From Propionivibrio hellwigii (GTDB lineage: Bacteria; Pseudomonadota; Gammaproteobacteria; Burkholderiales; Rhodocyclaceae), in contig NZ_JBEUWX010000001.1 in NCBI RefSeq assembly GCF_041770905.1, positions 1 through 64,000 of the forward strand: 64,000 nucleotides of DNA, given 5' to 3'. The position numbers and the translations under genes are program-made. Positions within the stretch are counted from its first letter, which is position 1. The number at the start of each line of letters is the position of its first letter. Below, piece by piece: positions 32,270 through 41,171 of this stretch. The notes beneath the pieces are model-generated. The model was not told the origin of the DNA, made no database searches, and saw only the letters and a list, made by a program, of their open reading frames with translations.

Positions 32270-33336
32270 TCGAGACCGACCGCCTGACGGCAGCGGGCGA
32301 TGCTTCCGACCGGCTGATTTCCGCCGCCACGCAGTCCGCGCAGGAAGAGGCGATCGAGCGCGCCTTGCGCCCGAAACGCCTGGCGGAGTACGTCGGGCAG
32401 GCGAAAATCCGCGAGCAGCTGTCCATTTTCATCGAAGCGGCGCGCCGCCGCCGCGATGCGCTCGACCACGTGCTGCTGTTCGGGCCGCCGGGGCTGGGCA
32501 AAACGACGCTGGCGCACATCATTGCCGCCGAAATGGGCGTCGGCCTGCGCCAGACCTCCGGGCCGGTGCTGGAGCGCGCCGGCGATCTGGCCGCCATGCT
32601 GACCAACCTTGAGCCGCACGATGTGCTGTTCATTGATGAAATTCACCGGCTCTCGCCGGTGGTCGAGGAGATTCTTTATCCGGCGCTCGAAGACTTTCAG
32701 ATCGACATCATGATTGGCGAAGGGCCGGCCGCCCGTTCGGTCAAACTCGATTTGCCGCCGTTTACGCTGGTCGGCGCAACGACGCGCGCCGGTATGCTGA
32801 CCAACCCGCTGCGCGACCGTTTTGGCATCGTTGCCCGGTTGGAGTTTTATACGCCGGAGGATCTGACGCATATCGTCACGCGCTCGGCGCAATTGCTGGG
32901 CGTACAGGCCGGCCATGAAGGCGCGCTGGAAATCGCGCGCCGTTCGCGCGGCACGCCGCGTATTGCGAACCGCTTGCTGCGCCGCGTGCGTGATTTTGCC
33001 GAGGTCAAGGCGGCCGGCCACATTGATCGGGAGGTGGCGGATCAGGCCTTGCGCATGCTCGATGTCGATCACGGCGGCCTGGATCTCATGGACCGCAAGC
33101 TGCTCTCCGCCGTCATCGATAAATTTGGCGGCGGGCCGGTTGGTGTCGACAATCTGGCCGCTGCCATCGGGGAGGCGCGCGACACGATCGAGGATGTTCT
33201 CGAACCCTATCTCATCCAGCAAGGCTTTCTGCAACGCACGCCGCGCGGCCGTATTGCGACGCCCTCGGTTTACCGTCACCTTGGCCTCGACGCGCCGGCA
33301 TCCGGCGGGCAGCAGGCGCTGTGGCAAACGCCCTGA
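32266..33336 (+). CDS. ruvB: RuvB, Holliday junction branch-migration ATPase
   Basis: The 356-residue AAA+ motor has Walker A GPPGLGKTTLAHIIAAEMGV, Walker B LFIDEIHRLSPVVEEILYPA, sensor GATTRAGMLTNPLRDRFG, and the C-terminal winged helix (IQQGFLQRTPRGRIATPSVY). RuvB hexamers pull DNA through the RuvA-junction complex. The N-terminal 25 residues are variable as usual. The stop codon lies at the left edge of the 233-base tandem repeat. Confidence 0.96.
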   Translation: MIETDRLTAAGDASDRLISAATQSAQEEAIERALRPKRLAEYVGQAKIREQLSIFIEAARRRRDALDHVLLFGPPGLGKTTLAHIIAAEMGVGLRQTSGPVLERAGDLAAMLTNLEPHDVLFIDEIHRLSPVVEEILYPALEDFQIDIMIGEGPAARSVKLDLPPFTLVGATTRAGMLTNPLRDRFGIVARLEFYTPEDLTHIVTRSAQLLGVQAGHEGALEIARRSRGTPRIANRLLRRVRDFAEVKAAGHIDREVADQALRMLDVDHGGLDLMDRKLLSAVIDKFGGGPVGVDNLAAAIGEARDTIEDVLEPYLIQQGFLQRTPRGRIATPSVYRHLGLDAPASGGQQALWQTP

Positions 33337-33795
33337 GCAGTTGCCCGGAGATCCTTATCCGCGGGCATTTCAGAGGGTGTCCGCCAGCCCGCGCCAGTCA
33401 GGCATCGCCAGGCCACAGCCCGGTAGCCCTTGTCAATTGGGCGTCTCCAGAGGGGGTGCCTGGGAATCCTTTATCTACGCGGGTTTCCAGGGTGTGTGCC
33501 CGGAAACGCCCTATTTACGCGGGCTTCAGAGGGGCGGGAAATGTCCGGTGTCGATTCAGCCGCCCTGAACAGTTACCCGGAGATCTTTTATCCCCGGGCG
33601 TTTCAGAGGGTGTCCGCCAGCCCGCGCCAGTCGGGCATCGCCAGGCCACTGCCCGGTAGCCCTTGTCAATCGGGCATTTCCAGAGGGGGTGCCCGGAAAT
33701 CCTTTATCCACGCAGGTTTCCAGGGTGGGTGCCCGGAAACGCCCTATTTACGCGGGCTTCAGAGGAGGCGGAAATACTTGGCGTCGATTCAGCCG
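33331..33795. repeat. Two tandem 232/233-base copies built of about 40-base hairpin-forming units
   Basis: Copy 1 runs 33331-33562 and copy 2 33563-33795. They differ at scattered positions only. Within each copy about five units of 39-41 bases can be aligned to a consensus like TGCCCGGAAAYCCTTTATCC joined to ACGCGGGYTTYCAGRGGGTG. The unit junctions GGGTTTCCAGGG (33481-33492) / GCCCGGAAACGCCC and the counterpart near 33715-33744 form imperfect hairpins. The repeat fills the space between the converging 3' ends of ruvB and the GATase-like gene, overlapping both stop codons. This resembles a REP/BIME-type extragenic element. The related array near 52,410 supports a dispersed family. Confidence 0.8.
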
Positions 33796-34583
33796 CCCTG
33801 TTCCTGTAGCCGCGCTCTGGCGGCGACGAGGAATTCTTCGACGATCGGCCCGCTGTCGAGCAGGCCACCGCCTGGCACATGAAACTCCGGGTGCCATTGC
33901 ACGCCGGCCAGGTAATAGCGGCCGACGTGACGGATTGCCTCGACGATGCCGTCCTGCGGTGAGATGGCTTCGACGACGAGGTCACTGCCCAGTTTGTCCA
34001 CGCACTGGTGGTGGATGCTGTTGACGAGCGCTTCTTCCTGCGCCGGATAAATGGCCGCCAGGCCGCTGCCGGGAAGGATGCGGATGCTGTGGCGATGCGC
34101 ATCGTAGAGCGCCTCGTTGCGGTGCGCGATGGCGTTGGGAATATGTGCGGCGATGTCCTGGCAGAGCGTGCCGCCCATGGCGACATTAATCAGCTGGCAA
34201 CCGCGGCAGACGCCGAGCACCGGCTTGCCCTGCATCATGAATTCCCGGATGAGTTCGATTTCGTACAGGTCGCGGACACGGTCGCCTGCCCAGTCTGGAC
34301 GTTCGGCGGCCGCGCCATAGCTTTCCGGGCTGACGTCGGCGCCGCCTTGCAGGATCAGACCGTCGAGGGTGTCGACGAAGTCGCGTGCTGAAACGGCCCG
34401 CCGCGAGACTTCCGCCTGCTCGCCGAGCGTCGGAATCATGTAGGCCAGCGCATCGTGCGATAGCACCCAGTGCGCGATCGACTGTTCCAGATATTGCAGC
34501 GTTTTCCCCGGAAAGCCCAGTTCCGGCGGTGGGTCGTACAGCAGGCGCGCGGAGAGGCCGATGCGTAGCCGACGTTCCGGCAC
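33789..34583 (-). CDS. Class-I glutamine-amidotransferase-like hydrolase (peptidase C26, PuuD-like)
   Basis: The 264-residue product has LDGLILQGGADVSPESYG, the nucleophile elbow KPVLGVCRGCQLINVAMGG with catalytic Cys, and GVQWHPEFH with the catalytic His. This is the gamma-glutamyl-gamma-aminobutyrate hydrolase family. It likely cleaves a gamma-glutamyl amide. I prefer the GTG at 34583 (GGAGA just upstream); a GTG at 34610 inside the upstream gene is the alternative. It directly follows a YbdK-type gamma-glutamyl ligase gene, so synthesis and hydrolysis of a gamma-glutamyl compound may be paired. Confidence 0.82.
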   Translation of the reverse strand: MPERRLRIGLSARLLYDPPPELGFPGKTLQYLEQSIAHWVLSHDALAYMIPTLGEQAEVSRRAVSARDFVDTLDGLILQGGADVSPESYGAAAERPDWAGDRVRDLYEIELIREFMMQGKPVLGVCRGCQLINVAMGGTLCQDIAAHIPNAIAHRNEALYDAHRHSIRILPGSGLAAIYPAQEEALVNSIHHQCVDKLGSDLVVEAISPQDGIVEAIRHVGRYYLAGVQWHPEFHVPGGGLLDSGPIVEEFLVAARARLQEQGG

Positions 34584-34585
34584 AT

Positions 34586-35722
34586 TCAGTCTCCGCGCCA
34601 GCGCAGGCACTGTAGCCGCACGACTTCAGGCAGCAGCGATTCGCGCGCCTGCATTGCGCGGATCCAGTCGGCATCGCCGCCCTGCTGGGCGACGCGGCGC
34701 AGGCTGCGAATCATTTCTTCGGCGCGCAGTTCGCCAGCATGATGCTCGATCCGCGCCAGCGTGCCGAGGATTTCATCCTGCAGGGTTCGGCGCTCGTGCG
34801 TCTGCGGGTCGACATAGACGCCGTGCAGGCCGAAACGCGCCGCCTGAAAGCGGTTGAAGGTATAGACCATGTAGTCGTCTTCGTCCGGACGGAATGGCCG
34901 CTCGGTCAGAAACCAGCGCGAAACGGCCTGGATGAAGGCGGCCAGTTCGGCGGCGCGGGTGATCGTCAACGGGGTATCCATGACGCGCACTTCAATCGTG
35001 CCGAATTCCGGTTTCGGCCGGATATCCCAGTAAAAATCCTTCATGCTTTTGACGACGCCGGTATCGGTCATTTTGTCGAAAAACCGTTCAAACTCCACCC
35101 AGGTTTCGACGAACGGGATATGCCCGCTCATCGGAAAGGCGGCGACGGAGTTGATGCGCGCCGAACAAAAACCGGTGTCGAATCCCTGCACGTAGGGCGA
35201 GGCGGCGGCCAGCACGATGCAATGCGGCACGTAGCGCGATAGGCAATGGCTTAGGCTTAACGCTTCGTCGGGGCCGGCGCAGCCGATGTGCACATGCTGC
35301 CCAAAGACGGTGAATTGTTTGGCGAGATAGCCGTAGATTTCGGAGAGGTACTGATAGCGCGGCGCATCCGAAATACGCTGGTTCGCCCAGTGCTGAAAAG
35401 GGTGCGTGCCGCCGCCGCAGAGCGCGACGTTGAGACGGTCGGCAGCGGTAACCAGCGCGTCGCGCAAGGTGTGCAGCTGATCGAGCACTTCCGGGTAATC
35501 GGTGCATACGCCGGTCGACAGCTCGATCATGCTGGCGGTAATTTCCGGCTTGATGTCGCCGGGCAGCGTTTGCCCTTCAAGGCTGCGCAGCAGGTCGGGC
35601 GAAGCGTCGATCAGGTCGTAATCGTGCGTGCTGACGATTTGTAGTTCCAGTTCGACGCCCAGCGTCAGCGAGCGCGAATTGGCGAACGCTTCGAGTCGTT
35701 TTTTGGATTCGGCAGGCTCCAT
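34586..35722 (-). CDS. YbdK-family carboxylate-amine (glutamate-cysteine type) ligase
   Basis: The 378-residue protein belongs to the GCS2 family: LTLGVELELQIVSTHDYDLI, IKPEITASMIELSTGVC, and CGGGTHPFQHW. FTVFGQHVHIGCAGPDEALS and GTIEVRVMDTPLTITRAAEL follow. E. coli YbdK has weak gamma-glutamylcysteine ligase activity; the true substrate of most members is unknown. One base separates it from the antiporter gene upstream, and the hydrolase gene follows within two bases. Confidence 0.85.
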   Translation of the reverse strand: MEPAESKKRLEAFANSRSLTLGVELELQIVSTHDYDLIDASPDLLRSLEGQTLPGDIKPEITASMIELSTGVCTDYPEVLDQLHTLRDALVTAADRLNVALCGGGTHPFQHWANQRISDAPRYQYLSEIYGYLAKQFTVFGQHVHIGCAGPDEALSLSHCLSRYVPHCIVLAAASPYVQGFDTGFCSARINSVAAFPMSGHIPFVETWVEFERFFDKMTDTGVVKSMKDFYWDIRPKPEFGTIEVRVMDTPLTITRAAELAAFIQAVSRWFLTERPFRPDEDDYMVYTFNRFQAARFGLHGVYVDPQTHERRTLQDEILGTLARIEHHAGELRAEEMIRSLRRVAQQGGDADWIRAMQARESLLPEVVRLQCLRWRGD

Positions 35723-35723
35723 A

Positions 35724-36947
35724 TCATCCTCCGGGTTTCCAAGGTTGCCGCGTACTTTGCGCCTCGTCGATCCAGCGCAGGCTGCGTTGCATGAGGATCG
35801 GCCCCAGAATTTCCAGGATAAAGATCATGCCCATGACGACAGGTTCGAGTTCGTCGTTGAGCGCGGGAAAAATCTGCCCGATGTCGGCCGCGAGGACGAA
35901 AGCCACGCCCGACATCGGCGCCAGGCTGATCCCCAATGCCAGCGACTGGCGCAGCGACAGCCCGCTGGGTTTGCCCGTCAGCAGCACGCCGATTAACTGG
36001 GCGCCGCCGCGTGCGGCAATCAGCAGCAGCGCGATCCATACGCCTGTTTGAAGGGAACGCCAGTTGAGCGATGCGCCGATGATGACGAACAGCAAAATGA
36101 CCATGACCCCGCCGACCGAGCCGAAATGCTGCGGCCAGAGATGCGGCCGCGGGTCGCTGTGCTTAACGATGATGCCGGCCAGCAGCGGCGCTAGCAGCGC
36201 GGGCAGCTTGAGGGCTTGCAGCAATGTCATGGCGAGTGCGAGAAAAATGAACAGCATCAGTGCCGACTGCTCGCGCGCCGGGTCGAAACAACGGCGCAGC
36301 CAGTAAAAACTTTTGGCGAGCAGGTAGGCGACCAGCAGCGAGCCGGAAAACTGGTAGAGCGGGTGGCAGATGGCGGTGATCCAGTCGTTGCCATAACTGT
36401 GGTGGATGAAACCAAGCACGGCGTGGGCCGTCAGCACGGTCAGCGTGACATTGAGGGCGGTCAGCATCAGCAGGCGATTCGTTACCTGGCCGCGCGCCTT
36501 GATCTGTCCGATCATCGCCATCACCACGGCGGGCGAGGTCGCCATCCCGACAGTTGCGGCAACCAGGCCGGTTTCCAGGGTGTAGCCGAGATAATGGACG
36601 ACGAAAAACACGGCGACAAAAGCAAGCAGGGATTCGAGCAGTCCGCTGACCAGCACCAGCGGGTTATGGCGCAGCCAGCGCAGATTGACGCGGATGCCGA
36701 TTTCGAACAGCAACATGGCGAGCACAAGGTCAATCAGCAGGCGCAGACCGGCGAGTTCGTGCACGCTGATCCAGCCGAGCAGGGCAGGGCCGCAGACGAG
36801 GCCGGTCAAGGAATAACCGGTGATGCGCGGCAACGACAGGAAGCGGGCGAACAGTTCCCCGATGATAATGGCGCCCAGAAGCGAGAGCGCGGCGACGGCG
36901 AGCGGGTCGATTGCCGGCGGCCAGGCGGGAAATATCTGTGACGGCAC
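35724..36947 (-). CDS. CPA2-type cation:proton antiporter (KefB-like, no RCK domain)
   Basis: The 407-residue protein has about 12-13 membrane segments of the Na_H_Exchanger family: LLGAIIIGELFARFLSLPRI, GYSLTGLVCGPALLGW. VLAMLLFEIGIRVNLRWLRH and the later LALGISLAPMSGVAFVLA follow. It ends after the last membrane helix with a short tail (QSTRQPWKPGG). The C-terminal RCK/TrkA-N domain that regulates KefB/KefC is therefore absent. It is the first gene of a three-gene minus-strand operon with the YbdK-like ligase and GATase-like hydrolase, divergent from the tol operon. Confidence 0.82.
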   Translation of the reverse strand: MPSQIFPAWPPAIDPLAVAALSLLGAIIIGELFARFLSLPRITGYSLTGLVCGPALLGWISVHELAGLRLLIDLVLAMLLFEIGIRVNLRWLRHNPLVLVSGLLESLLAFVAVFFVVHYLGYTLETGLVAATVGMATSPAVVMAMIGQIKARGQVTNRLLMLTALNVTLTVLTAHAVLGFIHHSYGNDWITAICHPLYQFSGSLLVAYLLAKSFYWLRRCFDPAREQSALMLFIFLALAMTLLQALKLPALLAPLLAGIIVKHSDPRPHLWPQHFGSVGGVMVILLFVIIGASLNWRSLQTGVWIALLLIAARGGAQLIGVLLTGKPSGLSLRQSLALGISLAPMSGVAFVLAADIGQIFPALNDELEPVVMGMIFILEILGPILMQRSLRWIDEAQSTRQPWKPGG

Positions 36948-37116
36948 AAGATCCCCCTTTCTGTTCTGCGGCAGTCTTGCAGCGAATCCGCAGGATGCGT
37001 AAACGATGGCGCAAGCCTAACACAAATCAACAATCGGTCTGTGGCGTATTGCTGCGGCATGAACCACACAGGCGGCAAACAGCAGGACGCTGCGGTGTAC
37101 GATAAAATCCGCTCCC

Positions 37117-37662
37117 ATGATGTTGTCTGCAGGTGAGAAGCTATTGTCCACACCGCTTCCCGGGCCGCTTTCCCGCTCATGTTCCGCGCCATCTTCTGGT
37201 CTGCCCGCTCCGGAGAGGTTCTCCGTGGCGGTTCGTGTGTATTACGAGGATACTGATGCCGGTGGCGTCGTCTATTACGCGAACTACCTGAAGTTTCTTG
37301 AGCGTTGCCGTACCGAGTGGCTGCGCGCACTCGGCTACGATCAGAGCGCGCTGCTGCGCGCGCCGGGCATTGCCTTCGTCGTGCGCAGCGTCAGCCTGGA
37401 TTATCTGAAGCCGGCGCGGCTCGACGATATCCTGTCGGTCGACCTCGCGCTGGAAAAGGTCACGCGCGCCCAGCTGTTCTTGCGCCAGCGCATTCGCCGT
37501 ATCGACCCGCAGCGTAACCCGGACGATCTGGCCGAAGATTCAAGTGCGTCCGAGGCGTTGTTACTCACCGCCAGAACCCAAGTTGTCTGTGTCAATGCCG
37601 CAAAGATGAAGATCATCTCTATCCCCGCGCCGATGCGCGCTCAGTTGGAAGCCTGCCAATGA
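37117..37662 (+). CDS. ybgC: YbgC, tol-pal system acyl-CoA thioesterase
   Basis: This is a hot-dog fold thioesterase with the 4HBT signature RVYYEDTDAGGVVYYANYLK (active Asp in EDTD) and LDYLKPARLDDILSVDLALE. YbgC hydrolyses acyl-CoA and is the first gene of tol-pal operons. As drawn it has 181 residues. The first 36 are low-complexity and unlike the family, whose usual length is 130-140. A GTG at 37225, six bases after GGAGAGG, gives 145 residues and is a good alternative start. A possible -10 (TAAAAT, 37103-37108) lies just before the upstream ATG. It overlaps tolQ by four bases. Confidence 0.88.
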   Translation: MMLSAGEKLLSTPLPGPLSRSCSAPSSGLPAPERFSVAVRVYYEDTDAGGVVYYANYLKFLERCRTEWLRALGYDQSALLRAPGIAFVVRSVSLDYLKPARLDDILSVDLALEKVTRAQLFLRQRIRRIDPQRNPDDLAEDSSASEALLLTARTQVVCVNAAKMKIISIPAPMRAQLEACQ

Positions 37663-38336
37663 ACGTTTCGCAAGACCTCTCGATTCTCCACCTGATCCTC
37701 AATGCCAGTGCCGTCGTTCAGGCGGTTATGCTACTGCTGGCGGGGGTGTCCTTTATTTCCTGGTACTACATTTTCCGCAAATGGTTCGCTGTTAAAAAAG
37801 CGCGCGTGCAGACCGAGGAGTTTGAGCGCGATTTCTGGAGCGGCGGCGACCTCAATACCCTGTATCAGAGCGCCATCAATCACCGGCATGACATCGGCAG
37901 TATGGAACGCATCTTTGAAGCGGGCTTCCGCGAATTCACCAAGCTCCGGAGTCAGAAAAATCTCGACCCGAAAGATGTGATCGACGGTTCGCGCCGCGCC
38001 ATGCGCGCCACGTACCAGCGCGAGGTCGACGCGATCGACGCGCATCTGGCTTTTCTCGCTTCGGCGGGGTCGGTCAGCCCTTACGTCGGCCTGTTCGGGA
38101 CGGTGTGGGGCATCATGCATGCTTTCCGTGGTCTTTCCAATGTCGGACAGGCCACGCTGTCGGCGGTTGCGCCTGGCATTGCCGAAGCGCTTGTGGCGAC
38201 GGCGATCGGTCTGTTTGCCGCGATTCCGGCCGTGGTCGCTTATAACCGCTTTTCACACGAGATCGATCGCCTGGCGACGCGCTTCGAATCGTTTATGGAA
38301 GAGTTTTCCAATATTCTGCAACGGCAGATGCGCTAA
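37659..38336 (+). CDS. tolQ: TolQ, Tol-Pal motor subunit
   Basis: The 225-residue inner-membrane protein of the MotA/TolQ/ExbB family has three membrane segments. The first is at residues about 18-38 (VQAVMLLLAGVSFISWYYIF); the other two are in the C-terminal half, with GSVSPYVGLFGTVWGIMHAF and APGIAEALVATAIGLFAAIP. With TolR it uses the proton gradient to drive TolA for outer-membrane constriction at division. The start overlaps ybgC (ATGA). Confidence 0.95.
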   Translation: MNVSQDLSILHLILNASAVVQAVMLLLAGVSFISWYYIFRKWFAVKKARVQTEEFERDFWSGGDLNTLYQSAINHRHDIGSMERIFEAGFREFTKLRSQKNLDPKDVIDGSRRAMRATYQREVDAIDAHLAFLASAGSVSPYVGLFGTVWGIMHAFRGLSNVGQATLSAVAPGIAEALVATAIGLFAAIPAVVAYNRFSHEIDRLATRFESFMEEFSNILQRQMR

Positions 38337-38348
38337 GGAGTACACGCG

Positions 38349-38753
38349 ATGCGCGAACGCCGCCTGAAAAATGAAATCAACGTCGTCCCGTATATCGACG
38401 TGATGCTTGTATTGCTCGTCATTTTTATGGTGACGGCGCCGATGATGACGACCGCCAGCATCGACGTGCCTTCGGTGGGCAAGGCCGCACAGGCGCCGGA
38501 TAAAGCCGTGCAGGTAAATATCCGCGAGGATGGCGCCTTGTCGCTGACGTTGCCGGGCAAATCCGAGCAGGCGATGAGCCGCCAGGAGCTGACGCAGGCC
38601 ATCGTCGCTGTGCAGCGCGATAATCCGGAACAGCCGGTGCTGATCGTCGGTGACAAGCGCGTCAAATACGAAGCCGTGCTCAGCGTGATGGACGAACTGC
38701 AACGCCAGCAGGTCAAGCGTGTCGGCCTGCTCGTGCAGCCGACGGGTCAATGA
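38349..38753 (+). CDS. tolR: TolR, Tol-Pal motor subunit
   Basis: The 134-residue ExbD/TolR-family protein has NVVPYIDVMLVLLVIFMVTA with the membrane Asp needed for proton flow. A periplasmic domain ends in KRVKYEAVLSVMDELQRQ. AAGGAG precedes the ATG by eight bases. It partners TolQ and lies between tolQ and tolA. Confidence 0.95.
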   Translation: MRERRLKNEINVVPYIDVMLVLLVIFMVTAPMMTTASIDVPSVGKAAQAPDKAVQVNIREDGALSLTLPGKSEQAMSRQELTQAIVAVQRDNPEQPVLIVGDKRVKYEAVLSVMDELQRQQVKRVGLLVQPTGQ

Positions 38754-38785
38754 TTTTGGCGGGCTACCGCATCGGGTGAAACGCC

Positions 38786-39691
38786 GTGGATATGTATTTC
38801 TCCCGCCCCGAAGAAGAACGTTTCAGCCCGGCAGCGCTGGCGCTGGCCGCGCTTGTGCATCTTCTGCTGGCGGGCGCCCTGTTTTTTGGCGTGCAATGGA
38901 AGCGGCAGGCGCCGTCAGCCGTGGCCGTCGAATTGTGGGGCGGTTCTCTGCCGGCCGCTACGTCGGGATCCCGGTCGTCGGTGCCACCTGCGCCAAAACC
39001 TGAACCCGTCTCCGAACCGAAGCCGGAACCCAAACCGACGCCGAAGCCGGAACCTAAACCCGAGCCCAGGGTCGAGCCGGTGAAGCCGGATATTGCTGTC
39101 AAGGATGAGAAAAAGCCTGTTCCGGAACCGAAGAAACCCGATCCGAAGCCGGAACCCAAGCCAGAACCGAAACCGGAGCCTAAGCCAGAGCCTAAAAAAC
39201 CTGAGCCGCTGCTGAAACCCCGTAATTTCTCCGATGAACTTGGTCGCGAGCTTAAACAGTCCCAGCAACGGTCGCGGCAGCGTGCTGCCCAGGATGCGCG
39301 CGCGGCGGCCAGTGACCGCATTGCGGCTCAGCTTGGCGCTGAGTCGGGCGCTCATGATGGTTCGCCCTCAGGCGGTGCGGCAGGAGGGGCTGCCGGCGGG
39401 CGCGGTAACGCACGCGGGATGGCGAGCTATATTGACAAGGTTCGTATTAAAGTCCGCGGCAACATCGTGCTGCCGCCGAATATTTCGGGTAATCCGGAGG
39501 CCATTTTTATCGTCAGGCAGTTGCCGAGCGGCGATATTGTTGGTGAGCCGCGCATGGTTCGTTCCAGCGGCCACCGGGCCTACGATGAAGCCATTGTGCG
39601 TGCGATCAAAAAATCCTCGCCGCTGCCCAAGCCCGATGATCCAAGCCTGTTCCAGCGCGAACTGGAGCTCAGATTCCGGCCGCTCGATTAG
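38786..39691 (+). CDS. tolA: TolA, Pro/Glu/Lys-rich energy transducer
   Basis: The 301-residue protein has one membrane helix (residues about 18-38, LALAALVHLLLAGALFFGVQ) and a long central segment of PEPK/PKPE repeats (about 70-150). A short Gln/Arg/Ala helix (LGRELKQSQQRSRQRAAQDA) and the C-terminal TolA/TonB-like domain (YIDKVRIKVRGNIVLPPNIS, EAIVRAIKKSSPLPKP) follow. It spans the periplasm to contact Pal and TolB. The middle is TonB-like and Pro-rich, not the long Ala/Lys helix of E. coli TolA. The start may be GTG 38786 or ATG 38792. Confidence 0.92.
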   Translation: MDMYFSRPEEERFSPAALALAALVHLLLAGALFFGVQWKRQAPSAVAVELWGGSLPAATSGSRSSVPPAPKPEPVSEPKPEPKPTPKPEPKPEPRVEPVKPDIAVKDEKKPVPEPKKPDPKPEPKPEPKPEPKPEPKKPEPLLKPRNFSDELGRELKQSQQRSRQRAAQDARAAASDRIAAQLGAESGAHDGSPSGGAAGGAAGGRGNARGMASYIDKVRIKVRGNIVLPPNISGNPEAIFIVRQLPSGDIVGEPRMVRSSGHRAYDEAIVRAIKKSSPLPKPDDPSLFQRELELRFRPLD

Positions 39692-39826
39692 GCTTTGGTC
39701 GGCCGTCATGGCTTTGGATCAGGGAGTGTGCGCAAAGATTACGCTTCGTTACGGACATTTGTCATACCAGAAAGCTATAATCGGCCATCTTTTAGTTTTT
39801 TTGCACATTATTTCGTATCCTTGACT

Positions 39827-41131
39827 ATGCTTTTGATGCAAAGATTTGGTGCGCGTCTCCGGCGTGCTGCGGCAATGGCGTGTTATGCCGCCGTGTTGTC
39901 TTTTCATGTACCGGCTTCGGCGCAGTTAAGTATTGAAATTACCGGCGGCGGCGCCAATAAAATTCCCGTTGCCATTGCCGATTTTGGTGGTGACGCGCGG
40001 GCATCGCAAACGCTCACGGGGGTTGTGAGAGCTGATCTGGAACGTTGCGGGTTATTCCAGATGATTAATGCGAGCGGCGTTTCAATGACTGAAACGACAC
40101 CGCCCAATTTTGCCGACTGGAAAGGCCGTGGTGCGGACGCTTTGGCGGCGGGTAGCATCGGCGGCAGTGCGGATGGCCGTCAGGAGGCGCGCTTCCGCTT
40201 GTATGACATCAATAAGGAATCGGCGCTGACCGGCGCAGCGTTTGTCGCTTCGCCATCAATGCTGCGGGCGACCGGCCACCGTATTGCTGATGCCATTTAT
40301 GAGGCGCTGACGGGCGAACCGGGGTTTTTTGCTACGCGTATTGCTTATGTGGTTAGGAGCGGCAAGCATCGCTACGAGCTGTTCATCGCTGATGTTGACG
40401 GGCAGAATGCCCAGGTCGCTCTACGTTCGCGCGAACCGATCATTTCGCCGGTCTGGTCGCCTGATGGTTCACGCTTGGCTTATGTTTCGTTTGAAAATAA
40501 GAAGCCGATTATCTACGTGCACTCGCTGGCCAGCGGCCAACGCACAGTCGTTGCCAATTTTAAGGGGTCGAATTCAGCGCCCGCCTGGTCGCCTGACGGT
40601 TCGCGTCTGGCGGTCGTGCTTTCCAAGGATGGCGGCTCGCAAATCTTTATGGTCAATGCCAATGGTTCCGGTGTGCGGCGCGTGACTTCCGGGGCCAGCA
40701 TCAATACCGAGCCGGTATTTTCACCGGATGGGCAGTCGATTTACTTTACCTCCGACCGTGGAGGCAGTCCGCAGATTTACCGTTCCGGCGTCAATGGTGG
40801 CGATGCCCAGCGCGTGACTTTTGAAGGCAGTTATAACGTGTCGCCGCGTATTTCGCCGGATGGCAAGACATTGGCCTTTATTTCGCGACGCGATGGCGGC
40901 TTCCGTCTTGCCGTCATGGATCTTGCTAGTCGTCAGGTTCAGGTTCTAACCGATTCGCGCAAGGACGAATCGCCGTCTTTTGCGCCCAATAGCCGGATGA
41001 TTCTAATAGCAACCGAAATGGGAGGACGCGGTGTGTTGTCTGCGGTTTCCATTGATGGTCGGGTCAAACAGCGGCTGTCGATTTCGGCGGGCGATGTGCG
41101 TGAACCGGCCTGGGGGCCATTCAATAAATAG
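39827..41131 (+). CDS. tolB: TolB, periplasmic beta-propeller
   Basis: From the ATG at 39827 the protein has 434 residues. A signal peptide (RRAAAMACYAAVLSFHVPAS, cleavage near AQ) leads to the N-terminal domain (LSIEITGGGANKIPVAIADF) and a six-bladed WD40-like propeller. The propeller repeats are PVWSPDGSRLAYVSFENKKP, APAWSPDGSRLAVVLSKDGG, PVFSPDGQSIYFTSDRGG and SPRISPDGKTLAFISRRDGG. TolB binds Pal and the TolA system. An upstream in-frame extension to 39695 has no conserved residues. The leader is AT-rich and could hold a minor promoter. Confidence 0.95.
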   Translation: MLLMQRFGARLRRAAAMACYAAVLSFHVPASAQLSIEITGGGANKIPVAIADFGGDARASQTLTGVVRADLERCGLFQMINASGVSMTETTPPNFADWKGRGADALAAGSIGGSADGRQEARFRLYDINKESALTGAAFVASPSMLRATGHRIADAIYEALTGEPGFFATRIAYVVRSGKHRYELFIADVDGQNAQVALRSREPIISPVWSPDGSRLAYVSFENKKPIIYVHSLASGQRTVVANFKGSNSAPAWSPDGSRLAVVLSKDGGSQIFMVNANGSGVRRVTSGASINTEPVFSPDGQSIYFTSDRGGSPQIYRSGVNGGDAQRVTFEGSYNVSPRISPDGKTLAFISRRDGGFRLAVMDLASRQVQVLTDSRKDESPSFAPNSRMILIATEMGGRGVLSAVSIDGRVKQRLSISAGDVREPAWGPFNK

Positions 41132-41171
41132 GCCTGGATTTGTTTTTTTGACGCAAAGGGAGTACCTCATT

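Noticed and set aside
31702..33327. 541-codon minus-strand frame
   Set aside because: It is antisense to ruvB and the AI-2E gene, which are unambiguous.
33331..33795. CRISPR array
   Set aside because: The repeated units are contiguous, diverged and palindromic, with no unique spacers of constant length and no cas genes.
33321..33882. Protein-coding genes across the tandem repeat
   Set aside because: The long open frames follow from GC-rich repeats without stops, lack ribosome sites, overlap ruvB or the GATase gene, and encode only low-complexity repeats.
38764..39355. Gly/Ser-rich protein on the minus strand opposite tolA
   Set aside because: It is the complement of the PEPK repeats and has no start signal; tolA is the real gene.
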